Source of the DNA: Candidatus Accumulibacter appositus
GTDB lineage: Bacteria; Pseudomonadota; Gammaproteobacteria; Burkholderiales; Rhodocyclaceae
Assembly (NCBI GenBank): GCA_000585055.1
Contig: JEMX01000017.1
Span: forward strand, 1-47,110
Reading direction: 5' to 3'
Length of the DNA: 47,110 nt
Part shown: positions 26,379 to 34,513 of the stretch, in pieces
How positions within the stretch are numbered: position 1 is the first letter of the stretch
Layout of the letters: every line of letters begins with the position of its first letter
The notes under the pieces: generated by a model
Seen by the model: the letters and a program-made list of their open reading frames with translations, nothing else
Databases searched by the model: none
What the model was told of the DNA's origin: nothing
Translations under genes and position numbers: made by a program

Positions 26379-26500
26379 GTGTATTCCTCCATGTGTGGCA
26401 GTGATGAGACGCGTGACGGAAACGCCGCAACACGCGTGCTCTCCTCCCGCCGTGGCTACTACGGTTCGGGCTACTCCAGAATGCTCGCTGCCTGAGGTCC

Positions 26501-26531
26501 TAAAAAGAAACCCCCGAGAGATGTCGGGGGC
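26501..26531 (-). terminator. Rho-independent terminator after phasin 2
   Basis: On the minus strand the stem CCCCCGA/TCGGGGG with loop GAGATG is followed by TTTCTTTTTA. It sits about 65 bp beyond the phasin 2 stop, between the two phasin genes, so phasin 1 would need read-through or its own promoter. Confidence 0.85.
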
Positions 26532-26595
26532 TCTGGACGTTATTACTGCTCAGACAGCTGCCTCAAGCCCGATACTCGAGACGCAACAGTCAAGC

Positions 26596-27147
26596 CTATT
26601 TCTTGGTCGCTGCGGCGGTGGCACCAACGGCCTTGACCGTTGCATTGGTCGCGGCGGCGACGTTCGATTCAGCGATATCGGCAACCTGCTTGGCGGCCTT
26701 GTTCATGGTGTCGAAGGCAGAGGTCGCCGAAGCGATGGCTGACTTGACGGCGGAAACAGCGGTCTCCGAACCGACCGGTGAACTCTTGGCGGCTTGTTCC
26801 ATGAGCGCAAAGACCTGCTTCTGAAAGTCGCTAAATTGCGCCTCGAGAAGCTTGGAAACCTCTTCCTTCGACTGCGCGGAGATCTCGTAGACGCTGCGCG
26901 TGTAGGCAACGGCCTTTTCGAGATTCGGCTGGGCCAGCGAAGCCTGCACCGAGAACAGTTCTTGTGCGTTCTTGGCACCGAGCATCGCCTTGGCGTTGGA
27001 CACGCCGTCTTCCAGCATCGAGCGAGCGGTATTCAGGTTCAGCGCAGCGATGCGCTCGGCGCTCGCCAGAGCGGTGTTGGCAAGAGTCAGCATGGCGTCA
27101 ACGGAAGCCTTGTTAGCGGCGGCGAATTCCTCGGGTTTGGTAAACAT
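26596..27147 (-). CDS. Phasin family protein (phasin 2)
   Basis: This 183-aa phasin begins MFTKPEEFAAANKASVDAMLTLANTALASAERIAALNLNTARSML and continues AQPNLEKAVAYTRSVYEISAQSKEEVSKLLEAQFSDFQKQ, ending in an Ala/Lys-rich tail. The ATG at 27147 is preceded by AGGAG at seven bases; the in-frame TTG two codons upstream is less likely. It acts on PHA granule surfaces. A near-consensus sigma-70 promoter and several dyads lie upstream (27176-27306), which fits a strongly expressed, repressor-controlled gene. Confidence 0.93.
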   Translation of the reverse strand: MFTKPEEFAAANKASVDAMLTLANTALASAERIAALNLNTARSMLEDGVSNAKAMLGAKNAQELFSVQASLAQPNLEKAVAYTRSVYEISAQSKEEVSKLLEAQFSDFQKQVFALMEQAAKSSPVGSETAVSAVKSAIASATSAFDTMNKAAKQVADIAESNVAAATNATVKAVGATAAATKK

Positions 27148-27175
27148 GGTCAATCTCCTAAAAAGAATGGGGGCA

Positions 27176-27192
27176 CAACATGTGCAATGTTG
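27176..27192. promoter_or_regulatory. Dyad in the phasin 2 leader
   Basis: CAACAT and ATGTTG arms flank GTGCA, about 30-45 bp before the phasin start codon and downstream of the promoter. It could be an operator for a PHA-responsive repressor such as PhaR. The assignment is positional. Confidence 0.3.
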
Positions 27193-27228
27193 AACTCATT
27201 GATCCCGCGCTTCTTGGCACCCGGACCG

Positions 27229-27306
27229 TTTGTTGCACTGCACCATGGACTGAATTATAAACCTTCCCCGAGACTTGTCAAGAAGTTTGTTGTGCGCCGC
27301 AACAAA
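27229..27306 (-). promoter_or_regulatory. Sigma-70 promoter of the phasin genes with flanking dyad sites
   Basis: On the minus strand TTGACA (27281-27276) and TATAAT (27259-27254) are both perfect consensus with a 16-base spacer. Just upstream, TTTGTTG/CAACAAA arms (27286-27292 and 27300-27306) form a dyad. The same TTTGTTG half-site recurs at 27229-27235, next to TGCACTGCA, over the likely transcription start. This layout suggests a strong promoter kept in check by a dimeric repressor; PhaR is the obvious candidate but its site is not confirmed. Confidence 0.8.
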
Positions 27307-27428
27307 TTATGTATGTATTTGTTTTGTATGAATTAGTTGTGTCTTTCCGCGATTGACGAGGAGCGGAAAACGAGATTTCTGCTGCGTCGCTCAGCCTCGG
27401 CACGCAAGCCCGGGGAGCATCTGGGGCC

Positions 27429-28025
27429 CTACTTGCCCCGTGGCGCTGGCCGCAGGGTCAACGGCTCCCCTTCCTGCGCCTTCGGATCCGCGTTCTTGCC
27501 ACGCGGCTGAATGATGGCGCGCACCCGCGCCTGACTGGCGCCAGTGGCGCTCTTGGTCTTGCCGGCGCCGGTAGTGACCAGGTATTTTTCGTTGAGAGCG
27601 TCATAGGAAATGTAGGCACCGCGGACTTCATCGGGCCCGCTCTTCACCCAGCCGCGCCTGAAGAATTCGCTTTTTTCCGCGCGCGCATCGTAGTCGATCT
27701 GCTCGGCCTCCCCTTCCATGTAATCGTCCTTCCCCTCACGCTTCTGCTTGAAGCGGGCAAGCCCGTCGGCCCCTCCGAAAGCCGTCCCCTTCTGAAAACC
27801 ATCGGCATCCTGGGTAACGACCAGACGATCGGTACGAATCTGCAGGGAACCCTGAGTCAGAATCACGTTCCCCTCGAGGACCTGCACCTTGTTGAGGTCA
27901 TCGATGCTCATGCGATCGGCTTCGAGCAGGACCGGTTTCGCAGCGTCCGCGCGTTCGGCCTGCGCAGGCATCGACAAGGCGATCAGTAGGCAACTGGTGC
28001 CGGCGAGGCAAGATTTCTTTTTCAT
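27429..28025 (-). CDS. lptA: LPS export protein LptA
   Basis: This 198-aa periplasmic protein has a signal peptide (residues 1-23, ending MPAQA). The OstA-like domain follows: KPVLLEADRMSIDDLNKVQVLEGNVILTQGSLQIRTDRLVV, the classical LptA repeat in which LPS is carried between LptC and LptD. Its ATG overlaps the LptC stop (ATGA). Downstream, the usual lptB and rpoN are absent and a phasin promoter comes next. Confidence 0.93.
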   Translation of the reverse strand: MKKKSCLAGTSCLLIALSMPAQAERADAAKPVLLEADRMSIDDLNKVQVLEGNVILTQGSLQIRTDRLVVTQDADGFQKGTAFGGADGLARFKQKREGKDDYMEGEAEQIDYDARAEKSEFFRRGWVKSGPDEVRGAYISYDALNEKYLVTTGAGKTKSATGASQARVRAIIQPRGKNADPKAQEGEPLTLRPAPRGK

Positions 28026-28618
28026 GTCTGTGGTTTCTTTTTCTTGGCCGAACGGCTTTCAATTTCTCCGCGGACCTGGGATTCCAGCAAGTAAGTCTGC
28101 AACTTGTTATCGACTTGCATGCCGACCCCCTGCACCCATGAGGCGCCCTGCGTGATCAGCACATGGCTGTTGGTAAATGCTTTTTCCTCACCGGTGAGCA
28201 CGGTCAATTCGGAGGTCTCGACCAGCAATGGCGGGTTCTTGGCGCTCCCGGCACGGCGCACTTCGACCTGCTCGCTGAGATCCACCCGCTCGCCTTTCGG
28301 GCCCATCACGCCGTGCACAGCACTGATGGTCACCGGCGGCCTGGTCGGATGCAGGTAAACAAATTTTGGCTGATCCATGCTGGTGGTGTCGTCGTCGGGA
28401 TAGTGACGAATCTGGTCGGCGATCAGCGTGTGCTCGAGGATTCCCGACTGACCGATCTTGCGTAAGCTTACGCCATCAACGATGTAATCAGGATCATGGC
28501 GATGCTTCCCATCACCCGGCTTTTCCGTGAATTCGGTGGCATAGCGTAGCCAGAAAGTCAGCGCCGCCAACACCAGCAGAATACTGATCGGCAGGGCTGC
28601 GCTGCTCCACCGCTTCAT
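28022..28618 (-). CDS. lptC: LPS export protein LptC
   Basis: This 198-aa bitopic inner-membrane protein has an N-terminal membrane helix (ALPISILLVLAALTFWLRY) and a periplasmic beta-jellyroll (DYIVDGVSLRKIGQSGILEHTLIADQIRHYPDDDT). It receives LPS from the LptBFG transporter and passes it to LptA. It is coupled to lptA by a four-base overlap, and its own ATG overlaps the stop of a 22-codon open frame left between kdsD and lptC. Confidence 0.92.
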   Translation of the reverse strand: MKRWSSAALPISILLVLAALTFWLRYATEFTEKPGDGKHRHDPDYIVDGVSLRKIGQSGILEHTLIADQIRHYPDDDTTSMDQPKFVYLHPTRPPVTISAVHGVMGPKGERVDLSEQVEVRRAGSAKNPPLLVETSELTVLTGEEKAFTNSHVLITQGASWVQGVGMQVDNKLQTYLLESQVRGEIESRSAKKKKPQT

Positions 28619-28683
28619 TGCCGGCCCTCCGCTGGCAGAGAGGAGGCCAAGGACAGTCGCCGCATGACGCTGTCGACCGTCAT
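28615..28683 (-). other. 22-codon open frame between kdsD and lptC (possible kdsC remnant)
   Basis: An ATG at 28683 overlaps the kdsD stop (TGATG) and its TGA overlaps the lptC start (ATGA). The 22 residues begin MTVDSVMRRL and end PAEGRQ. This is exactly where kdsC normally sits. The frame has the start and stop coupling of an operon gene but only about an eighth of the KdsC length (~180 aa), so it may be what an in-frame internal deletion left behind. It could also be chance. Confidence 0.4.
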
Positions 28684-29666
28684 CAGATGACCTTTGCCTT
28701 GAAGAGGTCGTGCATGTTCAAGGCGCCAAGCAGAATGCCACTGTCGTCGACGACGGGGAGCTGATTGATCTTGTACTGCTCCATCATCTGAACCGCTTCA
28801 ACCGCGAGGTGGTCCGGACCGATCGCACGCGGCTTGCGACCCATGATGTCGGCCACCACCAGCAATCGCAGGTCGAGGCCCTTGGCGAAGGCTCGTCGCA
28901 GGTCGCCATCGGTCACAATGCCAATCACCCGACGTTCGGAAGTGAGCACTGCGGTCATGCCGATGCCGCCCCGCGAGATCTCGAGAATCGCCTCTGGCAC
29001 GCTGGTCTCGGCAACGACTGCGGGAAGTGCCGGCCCGGCGCGCATGACGTCACGAACGTGAGTCAGCAAGCGACGACCGAGGCTGCCACCCGGATGCGAG
29101 CGGGCAAAGTCTTCCTCGCCAAAACCGCGCGCATCAAGCAAGGCCACAGCCAAAGCATCGCCAAGGGCGAGGACCGCAGTGGTGCTCGCGGTCGGCGCCA
29201 GATTCAGTGGGCAGGCTTCCACCGCAACCGCCGCGTCGAGGTGCACATCGGCCTCGATGGCCAGGGCCGACTGCGCTTTGCCGGTGATGCTGATCAGCTT
29301 GGCACCGAGGCGCTTGATGATCGGTACAATCATCAGCAATTCGGCACTTTCGCCCGAGTTCGAAATCGCGATCAGCACATCGTCGCAGGTGATCATCCCG
29401 AGATCACCATGACTGGCCTCGGCGGGGTGAACGAAATACGCGGGCGTGCCCGTACTTGACAGGGTCGAGGCGATCTTGCGCCCGACATGACCCGATTTTC
29501 CCATACCACTGACGATCACCCGGCCATGACAGTTGAGAATCAGTGCCAACGCCTCCACGAAGGCCCCGTCAATCCGCTCAGCCAAAGCCATCACGGCGTC
29601 GGCTTCAATGCGCAGAACCTGTCGCGCGAGGTCGAGCGCCTTCGACGAGGGCTGGATTTGGTTCAT
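28683..29666 (-). CDS. kdsD: Arabinose-5-phosphate isomerase
   Basis: This 327-aa enzyme (KdsD/KpsF family) converts ribulose 5-phosphate to arabinose 5-phosphate, the first step of Kdo synthesis. The SIS domain (~35-190) shows RVIVSGMGKSGHVGRKIASTLSSTGTPA and HPAEASHGDLGM; HPGGSLGRRLL follows. Two CBS domains (DVMRAGPALPAVV; DIMGRKPRAIGPDHL) form the C-terminal half. It heads the run toward lptC and lptA. The KdsC phosphatase that normally follows is missing. Confidence 0.95.
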   Translation of the reverse strand: MNQIQPSSKALDLARQVLRIEADAVMALAERIDGAFVEALALILNCHGRVIVSGMGKSGHVGRKIASTLSSTGTPAYFVHPAEASHGDLGMITCDDVLIAISNSGESAELLMIVPIIKRLGAKLISITGKAQSALAIEADVHLDAAVAVEACPLNLAPTASTTAVLALGDALAVALLDARGFGEEDFARSHPGGSLGRRLLTHVRDVMRAGPALPAVVAETSVPEAILEISRGGIGMTAVLTSERRVIGIVTDGDLRRAFAKGLDLRLLVVADIMGRKPRAIGPDHLAVEAVQMMEQYKINQLPVVDDSGILLGALNMHDLFKAKVI

Positions 29667-29777
29667 CGGAGGACAGCAGTTATCATCCGCCGAGTATAGC
29701 AGAAGGCTCAGGCGCTCTCATCGCCTGCCAGCGCTCCGCGCGCCGTGCAACACCGACCTCGAAGACATAGGAGATGG

Positions 29778-31745
29778 ATGGACACCTTACCCACGATTGT
29801 GATGCTGCTCGGCGCCTCGGTGGTATCGGTCATCATCTTCCGTTCCATCAACCTTCCGCCCGTGCTCGGCTATCTGCTCGTCGGCACGGTGATTGGCCCG
29901 CATGCGCTCGATCTGGTCGGTGGCGTCAGCGGCATGCAGCATCTCGCCGAGTTCGGCGTCGTCTTCCTGATGTTCTCGATCGGCCTCGAGTTCTCACTGC
30001 CCAAGCTGTACGCGATGAAGCGCATTGTCTTCGGTCTCGGCCTGCTGCAGGTCCTGGTGACTATCGCCGTGGTCACCGGCATCGTCACCGCCTTGGATCT
30101 GAGCTGGCAGGAAGGCGTTGCTCTTGGCGGTGCGCTGGCGATGTCCTCGACGGCGGTGCTTACGAAATTGCTCACCGAGCGTATGGAACTCGACAAGGCA
30201 CATGGCCGCGAGGTTATGGGGGTCCTGCTTTTCCAGGACATTGCCGTGGTGCCGCTGCTGATCCTGATTCCCTCGTTCTCCGAGTCGCCGGAGCGCATGG
30301 CGACGATGATGGGCCTGGCGATGCTCAAGGCGGTGGTCGTGCTGTCACTGGTGCTGTTTTTTGGGCAGCGGCTGATGAGCAAGTGGTTCTTCATCGTCGC
30401 CCGCGGCAAGTCAGCCGAGCTATTCATGCTCAACGTCCTGCTGATTACCCTGGGACTCGCCTATCTGACCGAAGTGGCCGGACTGTCCCTGGCGCTGGGC
30501 GCTTTTGTGGCCGGCATCCTGATCTCGGAAACGCAGTACCGGCATCACGTCGAAGAGGACATCAAGCCTTTTCGTGACGTCCTCATGGGACTGTTCTTCG
30601 TGACCATCGGCATGATGCTCGACATCCCGCTGGTGCTCAGTCACGCGCCGCTGGTGCTCGGTGTGCTGGGCGCTTTGCTGGCGATCAAGTTTGCCCTCGT
30701 TCTCGGCCTCTCGCGGCTGTTCGGCTCGACTTTCGGCGGCGCCCTGCGCACCGGACTGTGGCTCTGTGCCGGCGGCGAATTCGGCTTCGTCCTGCTCTCG
30801 GAAATGCGCCACCTGCAGCTGCTGCCGCCAATGGTCCTGCAGGCGGTGCTGGCGGCGTTGGTCTTGTCGATGCTGCTGGCGCCGCTGATCGTCCAGTACA
30901 GCAACCAGATCGTGCTTCGTTTTGCGGCCAGCGAATGGCTGATGCGCTCGATGCAGATGACGCAACTGGCGGCACAGACGATGAACACCGAAAAACACGT
31001 GGTGATCTGCGGCTACGGCAGAACCGGCCAGTATCTGGCGCGCTTCATGGACCAGCAGGACGTCACCTATCTGGCGCTCGACCTCGACCCGGAGCGCATC
31101 CGAGAGGCGACGGCCGCCGGCGAAAACGTCATCTACGGTGACGCCGCCCGGCACGAAACCCTGGCCGCGGCCGGAGTCAGTCGCGCCAGCGTGCTGATCA
31201 TCTCGTTTGCCGATGCGCGCGTTTCCGAACGCGTGCTGGAACACGCTCGGCAGATCAATCCCGACTTGCCGATTGTCGTGCGCACGCTCGACGAAAAGGA
31301 TCTCGACGCGCTACTGCACGCCGGCGCGGCCGAGGTCGTACCGGAAACGCTGGAAACGAGCATGGTGCTCGCCTCGCACGCCCTGCGCCATCTCGGCGTT
31401 CCGCACGCGCAGGTGCTCGAACACTTCCGCCAGACGCGTGTCGGCCACTACAAAACCCTGCGCGGCTTTTTTCACGGCGAGAGCGATCTCGAGGAAGAGG
31501 CGCACGATAGCGATGAAGAGCGCCTGCATTCGATTCTGCTCGGCGAAGGGGCGCATGCCATTGGCCGGACGCTTGGCGAGCTGGCCCTGCAGGACCTCGG
31601 CGTCGAAGTGACCGCCGTCCGCCGCCGCAAGATCCGGGCCCTCGAGCCCTCGCCGGAAACCCGCTTCGGCGTCGGTGATGTGGTCGTACTGCTCGGCACG
31701 CCGGGCGCCTTGAGCGCCGCCGAGGAGCGCCTGCTGCAGGGGTGA
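29778..31745 (+). CDS. KefB/YbaL-type cation:proton antiporter with RCK domains
   Basis: This 655-aa CPA2-family protein starts at ATG 29778 after AGGAG. The membrane part (~1-390) has about 12 helices with typical KefB segments (LLVGTVIGPHALDL; EFGVVFLMFSIGLEFS; AMSSTAVLTKLL; LFFVTIGMMLDI). A TrkA-N/RCK_N domain follows, beginning HVVICGYGRTGQYLARFM, a Rossmann nucleotide-binding motif. A TrkA-C domain closes the protein (LGELALQDLGVEVTAVRR.K, then FGVGDVVVLLGTP). It exports potassium or exchanges it for protons across the inner membrane under nucleotide control. It is divergent from kdsD. The exact ion and regulator are not readable from sequence. Confidence 0.9.
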   Translation: MDTLPTIVMLLGASVVSVIIFRSINLPPVLGYLLVGTVIGPHALDLVGGVSGMQHLAEFGVVFLMFSIGLEFSLPKLYAMKRIVFGLGLLQVLVTIAVVTGIVTALDLSWQEGVALGGALAMSSTAVLTKLLTERMELDKAHGREVMGVLLFQDIAVVPLLILIPSFSESPERMATMMGLAMLKAVVVLSLVLFFGQRLMSKWFFIVARGKSAELFMLNVLLITLGLAYLTEVAGLSLALGAFVAGILISETQYRHHVEEDIKPFRDVLMGLFFVTIGMMLDIPLVLSHAPLVLGVLGALLAIKFALVLGLSRLFGSTFGGALRTGLWLCAGGEFGFVLLSEMRHLQLLPPMVLQAVLAALVLSMLLAPLIVQYSNQIVLRFAASEWLMRSMQMTQLAAQTMNTEKHVVICGYGRTGQYLARFMDQQDVTYLALDLDPERIREATAAGENVIYGDAARHETLAAAGVSRASVLIISFADARVSERVLEHARQINPDLPIVVRTLDEKDLDALLHAGAAEVVPETLETSMVLASHALRHLGVPHAQVLEHFRQTRVGHYKTLRGFFHGESDLEEEAHDSDEERLHSILLGEGAHAIGRTLGELALQDLGVEVTAVRRRKIRALEPSPETRFGVGDVVVLLGTPGALSAAEERLLQG

Positions 31746-31749
31746 ACGC

Positions 31750-31776
31750 AAGAAAGCCCGCCGATTGCGGGCCTTC
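31750..31776 (-). terminator. Terminator of the pilin gene
   Basis: On the minus strand the stem GCCCGC/GCGGGC with a five-base loop is followed by TTTCTT. It lies 65 bp past the pilin stop and immediately beyond the stop of the convergent antiporter, so it may serve both. Confidence 0.7.
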
Positions 31777-31841
31777 CCTATCCATCTTTCCCATCTTACT
31801 GTCCTCACCGCAGCGAGCGCGGTGCGGTGCGGCGGCAAGGC

Positions 31842-32558
31842 TCAGTACGAAGAGCAGACCGTATATTGTGTGCCGTCAGCGATGTTTGCCGTGGCCACCG
31901 CCGCAGCGCCACGGGCAGCGGTATCGAGAACCGCCTGCACCGAACCACCAGCCGTGTTGCCGTCATCCATGGTGCTGTCGATCTGCTTGACGTAGCGCCC
32001 GAGGATGCCGGCCGAACAGATGAAGAACGATCCGCGCATGCCGGCGATGAACGGTGCGGCCACACCTTGGTTGTTGATGCCGCTCTCGATGCCGATGAAC
32101 CCGCCGTCGGCATTGCGCGGACGGTAGTTCACGTCGGTCAGGGCCGTGGCGCCGGTAGCCAGATTGGCCAAACGGACATGTTGCCAGAAAACCGAGGTTT
32201 CATCGGTAAGGACGCCAGTGCCGGCCCCCCCGGCATTCCAGTCGCCGTCGACGCGGCCATTGTTCTGGACGCAAAGGCCGGCGGTGGCCACCGGCGCGCA
32301 AGCTGCCCCCACGCCGGCACCAAAAGCCAGATTGAGTTGCGCCTGCGTCTGGTCGCCAGGGAAGAGCTTGAAGCGGTCCTGGTACCCATAGACCATGCTC
32401 GAAACGGTACGGAAATCGCCGACCATGTTCTTCACCTTGGCGCTGTTGATCAGTTCCTGACCCTTCAGCACCCCGCCAAGCAGCAGGCCGATGATGACGA
32501 GTACAATGGCAATCTCCACCAAGGTAAAACCCGCCTGTCGTTGTTGCAGCTGGTTCAT
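31842..32558 (-). CDS. Type IV pilin-like protein (prepilin)
   Basis: This 238-aa protein has the prepilin peptidase site G|FTLVEIAIVLVIIGLLLGGVLKGQ: short basic leader, Gly before the cut, Phe1 and Glu5 of the mature pilin. The C-terminal half contains a Cys pair at the end (TQYTVCSSY and FFICSAG) as in many pilins. It lies near the msh assembly genes but 3.3 kb from the nearest one, behind its own sigma-54 promoter. It could be the main pilin of this pilus, in the MshA role, but the length (238 aa) is greater than typical MshA (~175 aa). The ribosome site is GGAG. Confidence 0.88.
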   Translation of the reverse strand: MNQLQQRQAGFTLVEIAIVLVIIGLLLGGVLKGQELINSAKVKNMVGDFRTVSSMVYGYQDRFKLFPGDQTQAQLNLAFGAGVGAACAPVATAGLCVQNNGRVDGDWNAGGAGTGVLTDETSVFWQHVRLANLATGATALTDVNYRPRNADGGFIGIESGINNQGVAAPFIAGMRGSFFICSAGILGRYVKQIDSTMDDGNTAGGSVQAVLDTAARGAAAVATANIADGTQYTVCSSY

Positions 32559-32598
32559 CTCGTTCTCCAGTGTTTATCAAAAGTGATATGGAGTAACA

Positions 32599-32614
32599 AG
32601 CATGTTTCGTGCCA
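32599..32614 (-). promoter_or_regulatory. Sigma-54 promoter of the pilin gene
   Basis: On the minus strand TGGCACGAAACATGCT matches the RpoN consensus TGGCACG-N4-TTGCW at every conserved position but one (A for T at the start of the -12 block). GG and GC elements are ten bases apart, as required. The predicted transcript start is about 30 bases before the pilin ATG. Pilin genes are often RpoN-dependent. Confidence 0.8.
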
Positions 32615-32737
32615 GCAAAAGTTGGCTTCTCCGCGCGCAAAACCCTTCCAACCTGTCTAATTCTCGACACTTGTGTCCGGAGTCGGACTAATGAAGGCAT
32701 GCGCGGCGCGCAGCCGGTTTCGGCTCAGGAGCGCCCC

Positions 32738-34513
32738 ATGACCCCGCTCCAGCGTCTGGCCGGCGTACTGCGCCAGCGACAGCGCTGGCTGCTGATCGCC
32801 CTGCTTGGCGTGCTGCACCTGGCACTTTTGGCCGAAGGCGACAGGGCTTTCGGCGCCCTCTGCTGGCTGGTGGATGTGGGCCTGTTCATTCTCTGGCAAC
32901 CCTTCATTTACGCCGAGCGACGGCTCGATTTCAGCGCTCTGGCAGTGATCGCCGTGGCGCTCGGCTGCGGCATCGCCTTCTATGGCTGGTGGCTGCTGAT
33001 CGTCTGGGTCGTAATCCTGGCCGCCCTGGTCGGCGGACGCGTGATGTTCACCGATCATCGGCCGACGCGAACCTTCTACCTGATCGCTTTTGCCTACCTG
33101 CTCGCGGTGCTGCTCTTCTGGCTGGTGCCACGGGTGGTCGCCAACGCGGCGCTGGTCGGACCTTCTCTGGATCGTGAATTTGCCTGGGGCATGCCGCTGT
33201 TCCTGGTCGTCATGACCCTGCTGCCACTTTCAAGAGATAGCGACCGGCCAGGCAGCGCCATGGTCGACCTGTTCTACAGCCTGTTCATCTTCCTGCTGAT
33301 TGCCGTTCTGGTACTCGGCAGTCTGGCCTTCATGCTGCTCCGCCAGTCTGGCTATTTCGAGGCCGTATTCAACAGCCTGACCTCAATCGCCCTGCTGCTG
33401 CTGCTGATCGGCTGGACCTGGAACACGCGCCCCGGCTTCACCGGCATCGACGTCTTCTTCTCGCGATACCTGCTAACCATCGGCCTGCCGTTCGAAAACT
33501 GGCTGCACCGCCTGACGACGCTGGCGAGCAGTGAAAGCGATCCCGACAAGTTTCTCTCGCAAGCACTCGCCGAAATGCTCGATCTGCCGTGGGTGGAAGG
33601 CGGCACCTGGACAGCTGGCACACGCAGCGGCGCTTTCGGCAGCGAGTCGCAGCACTTTCGCCAGGATTTCTCCGGGCAGCCGCTATGCCTGACGCTGCAC
33701 ACCCGTCACAAACTCAGCCCGGCACTTGTCTGGCATTTTCACCTGCTGGCGCAACTGGCCAACGAGCACTACATCGCCAAACTGCGGGCACGTGAATTGC
33801 AGCAGGTCAGCTATCTGCGCGCAATCCACGAAACCGGCGCACGCCTGACCCACGATGTCAAGAACCTTCTGCAATCGCTCAACAACCTGTGCTATCTGGC
33901 ACAGACCGCCACGGGCGAGGACAGCAAGCGCCTCGAACTGCTGCTCGAACGGCAGTTGCCGCAGATCACACAACGCTTGCAGCAAACACTGGCCAAGCTG
34001 CAAAGACCGCACAGCGAAGCTGGCGGTGCGCTGCCCGCGGCGATGTGGTGGAAGATCCAGCAACAACGCTATGCAGGTCTGCCAGTCAGCTTTGCCGCCG
34101 CAAATCTCGACCCGGAAGTGCTCGTGCCCACGGCCTTGTTCGACAGCGTCGCCGACAACCTGCTGCAGAATGCCTTGCTCAAACGGCAGTCGGAAAGCGA
34201 ACTGCGGATAGAGATCGCGCTCACCGCCGACGCCTCTCTGCTCAGTGTCTGCGATAGCGGTAGCGCCATCCGGGAGGAAGTCCTGGCCGACCTGCTGCGC
34301 GCGCCGCTGGCGTCCGAGAACGGGCTGGGCATTGGGCTCTATCACGCGGCGCGCCAGGCGGAGAGTGGCGGCCACGAACTGCGGCTGGCCTGCAACGAGC
34401 CCGGCAAGGTATGCTTCGAGTTGCGTAGAGCGGGTCCGGGAACGGAGGCCAGGAGCGAGGGTAATCAGGAATCCCGTGCAGGCGATGACTCGGCGGCACC
34501 ACCGGTGCGGTAA
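32738..34513 (+). CDS. Membrane sensor histidine kinase (PrsK-like)
   Basis: This 591-aa protein starts at ATG 32738 after AGGAG; the frame opens earlier (GTG at 32609) but that part is non-homologous. Residues ~1-270 form 8-10 membrane helices, followed by a GAF-like region (~285-355). The phosphoacceptor box is LTHDVKNLLQSLNNL (His about residue 372), the HDxKN type seen in PrsK-like kinases. The ATPase domain has an N box DNLLQNALLKR, G1 VCDSGSAI and G2 GLGIGLYHAA. No response regulator lies nearby. It is divergent from the sigma-54-controlled pilin, and its last 49 bases overlap the adenylate cyclase on the other strand. Confidence 0.85.
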   Translation: MTPLQRLAGVLRQRQRWLLIALLGVLHLALLAEGDRAFGALCWLVDVGLFILWQPFIYAERRLDFSALAVIAVALGCGIAFYGWWLLIVWVVILAALVGGRVMFTDHRPTRTFYLIAFAYLLAVLLFWLVPRVVANAALVGPSLDREFAWGMPLFLVVMTLLPLSRDSDRPGSAMVDLFYSLFIFLLIAVLVLGSLAFMLLRQSGYFEAVFNSLTSIALLLLLIGWTWNTRPGFTGIDVFFSRYLLTIGLPFENWLHRLTTLASSESDPDKFLSQALAEMLDLPWVEGGTWTAGTRSGAFGSESQHFRQDFSGQPLCLTLHTRHKLSPALVWHFHLLAQLANEHYIAKLRARELQQVSYLRAIHETGARLTHDVKNLLQSLNNLCYLAQTATGEDSKRLELLLERQLPQITQRLQQTLAKLQRPHSEAGGALPAAMWWKIQQQRYAGLPVSFAAANLDPEVLVPTALFDSVADNLLQNALLKRQSESELRIEIALTADASLLSVCDSGSAIREEVLADLLRAPLASENGLGIGLYHAARQAESGGHELRLACNEPGKVCFELRRAGPGTEARSEGNQESRAGDDSAAPPVR

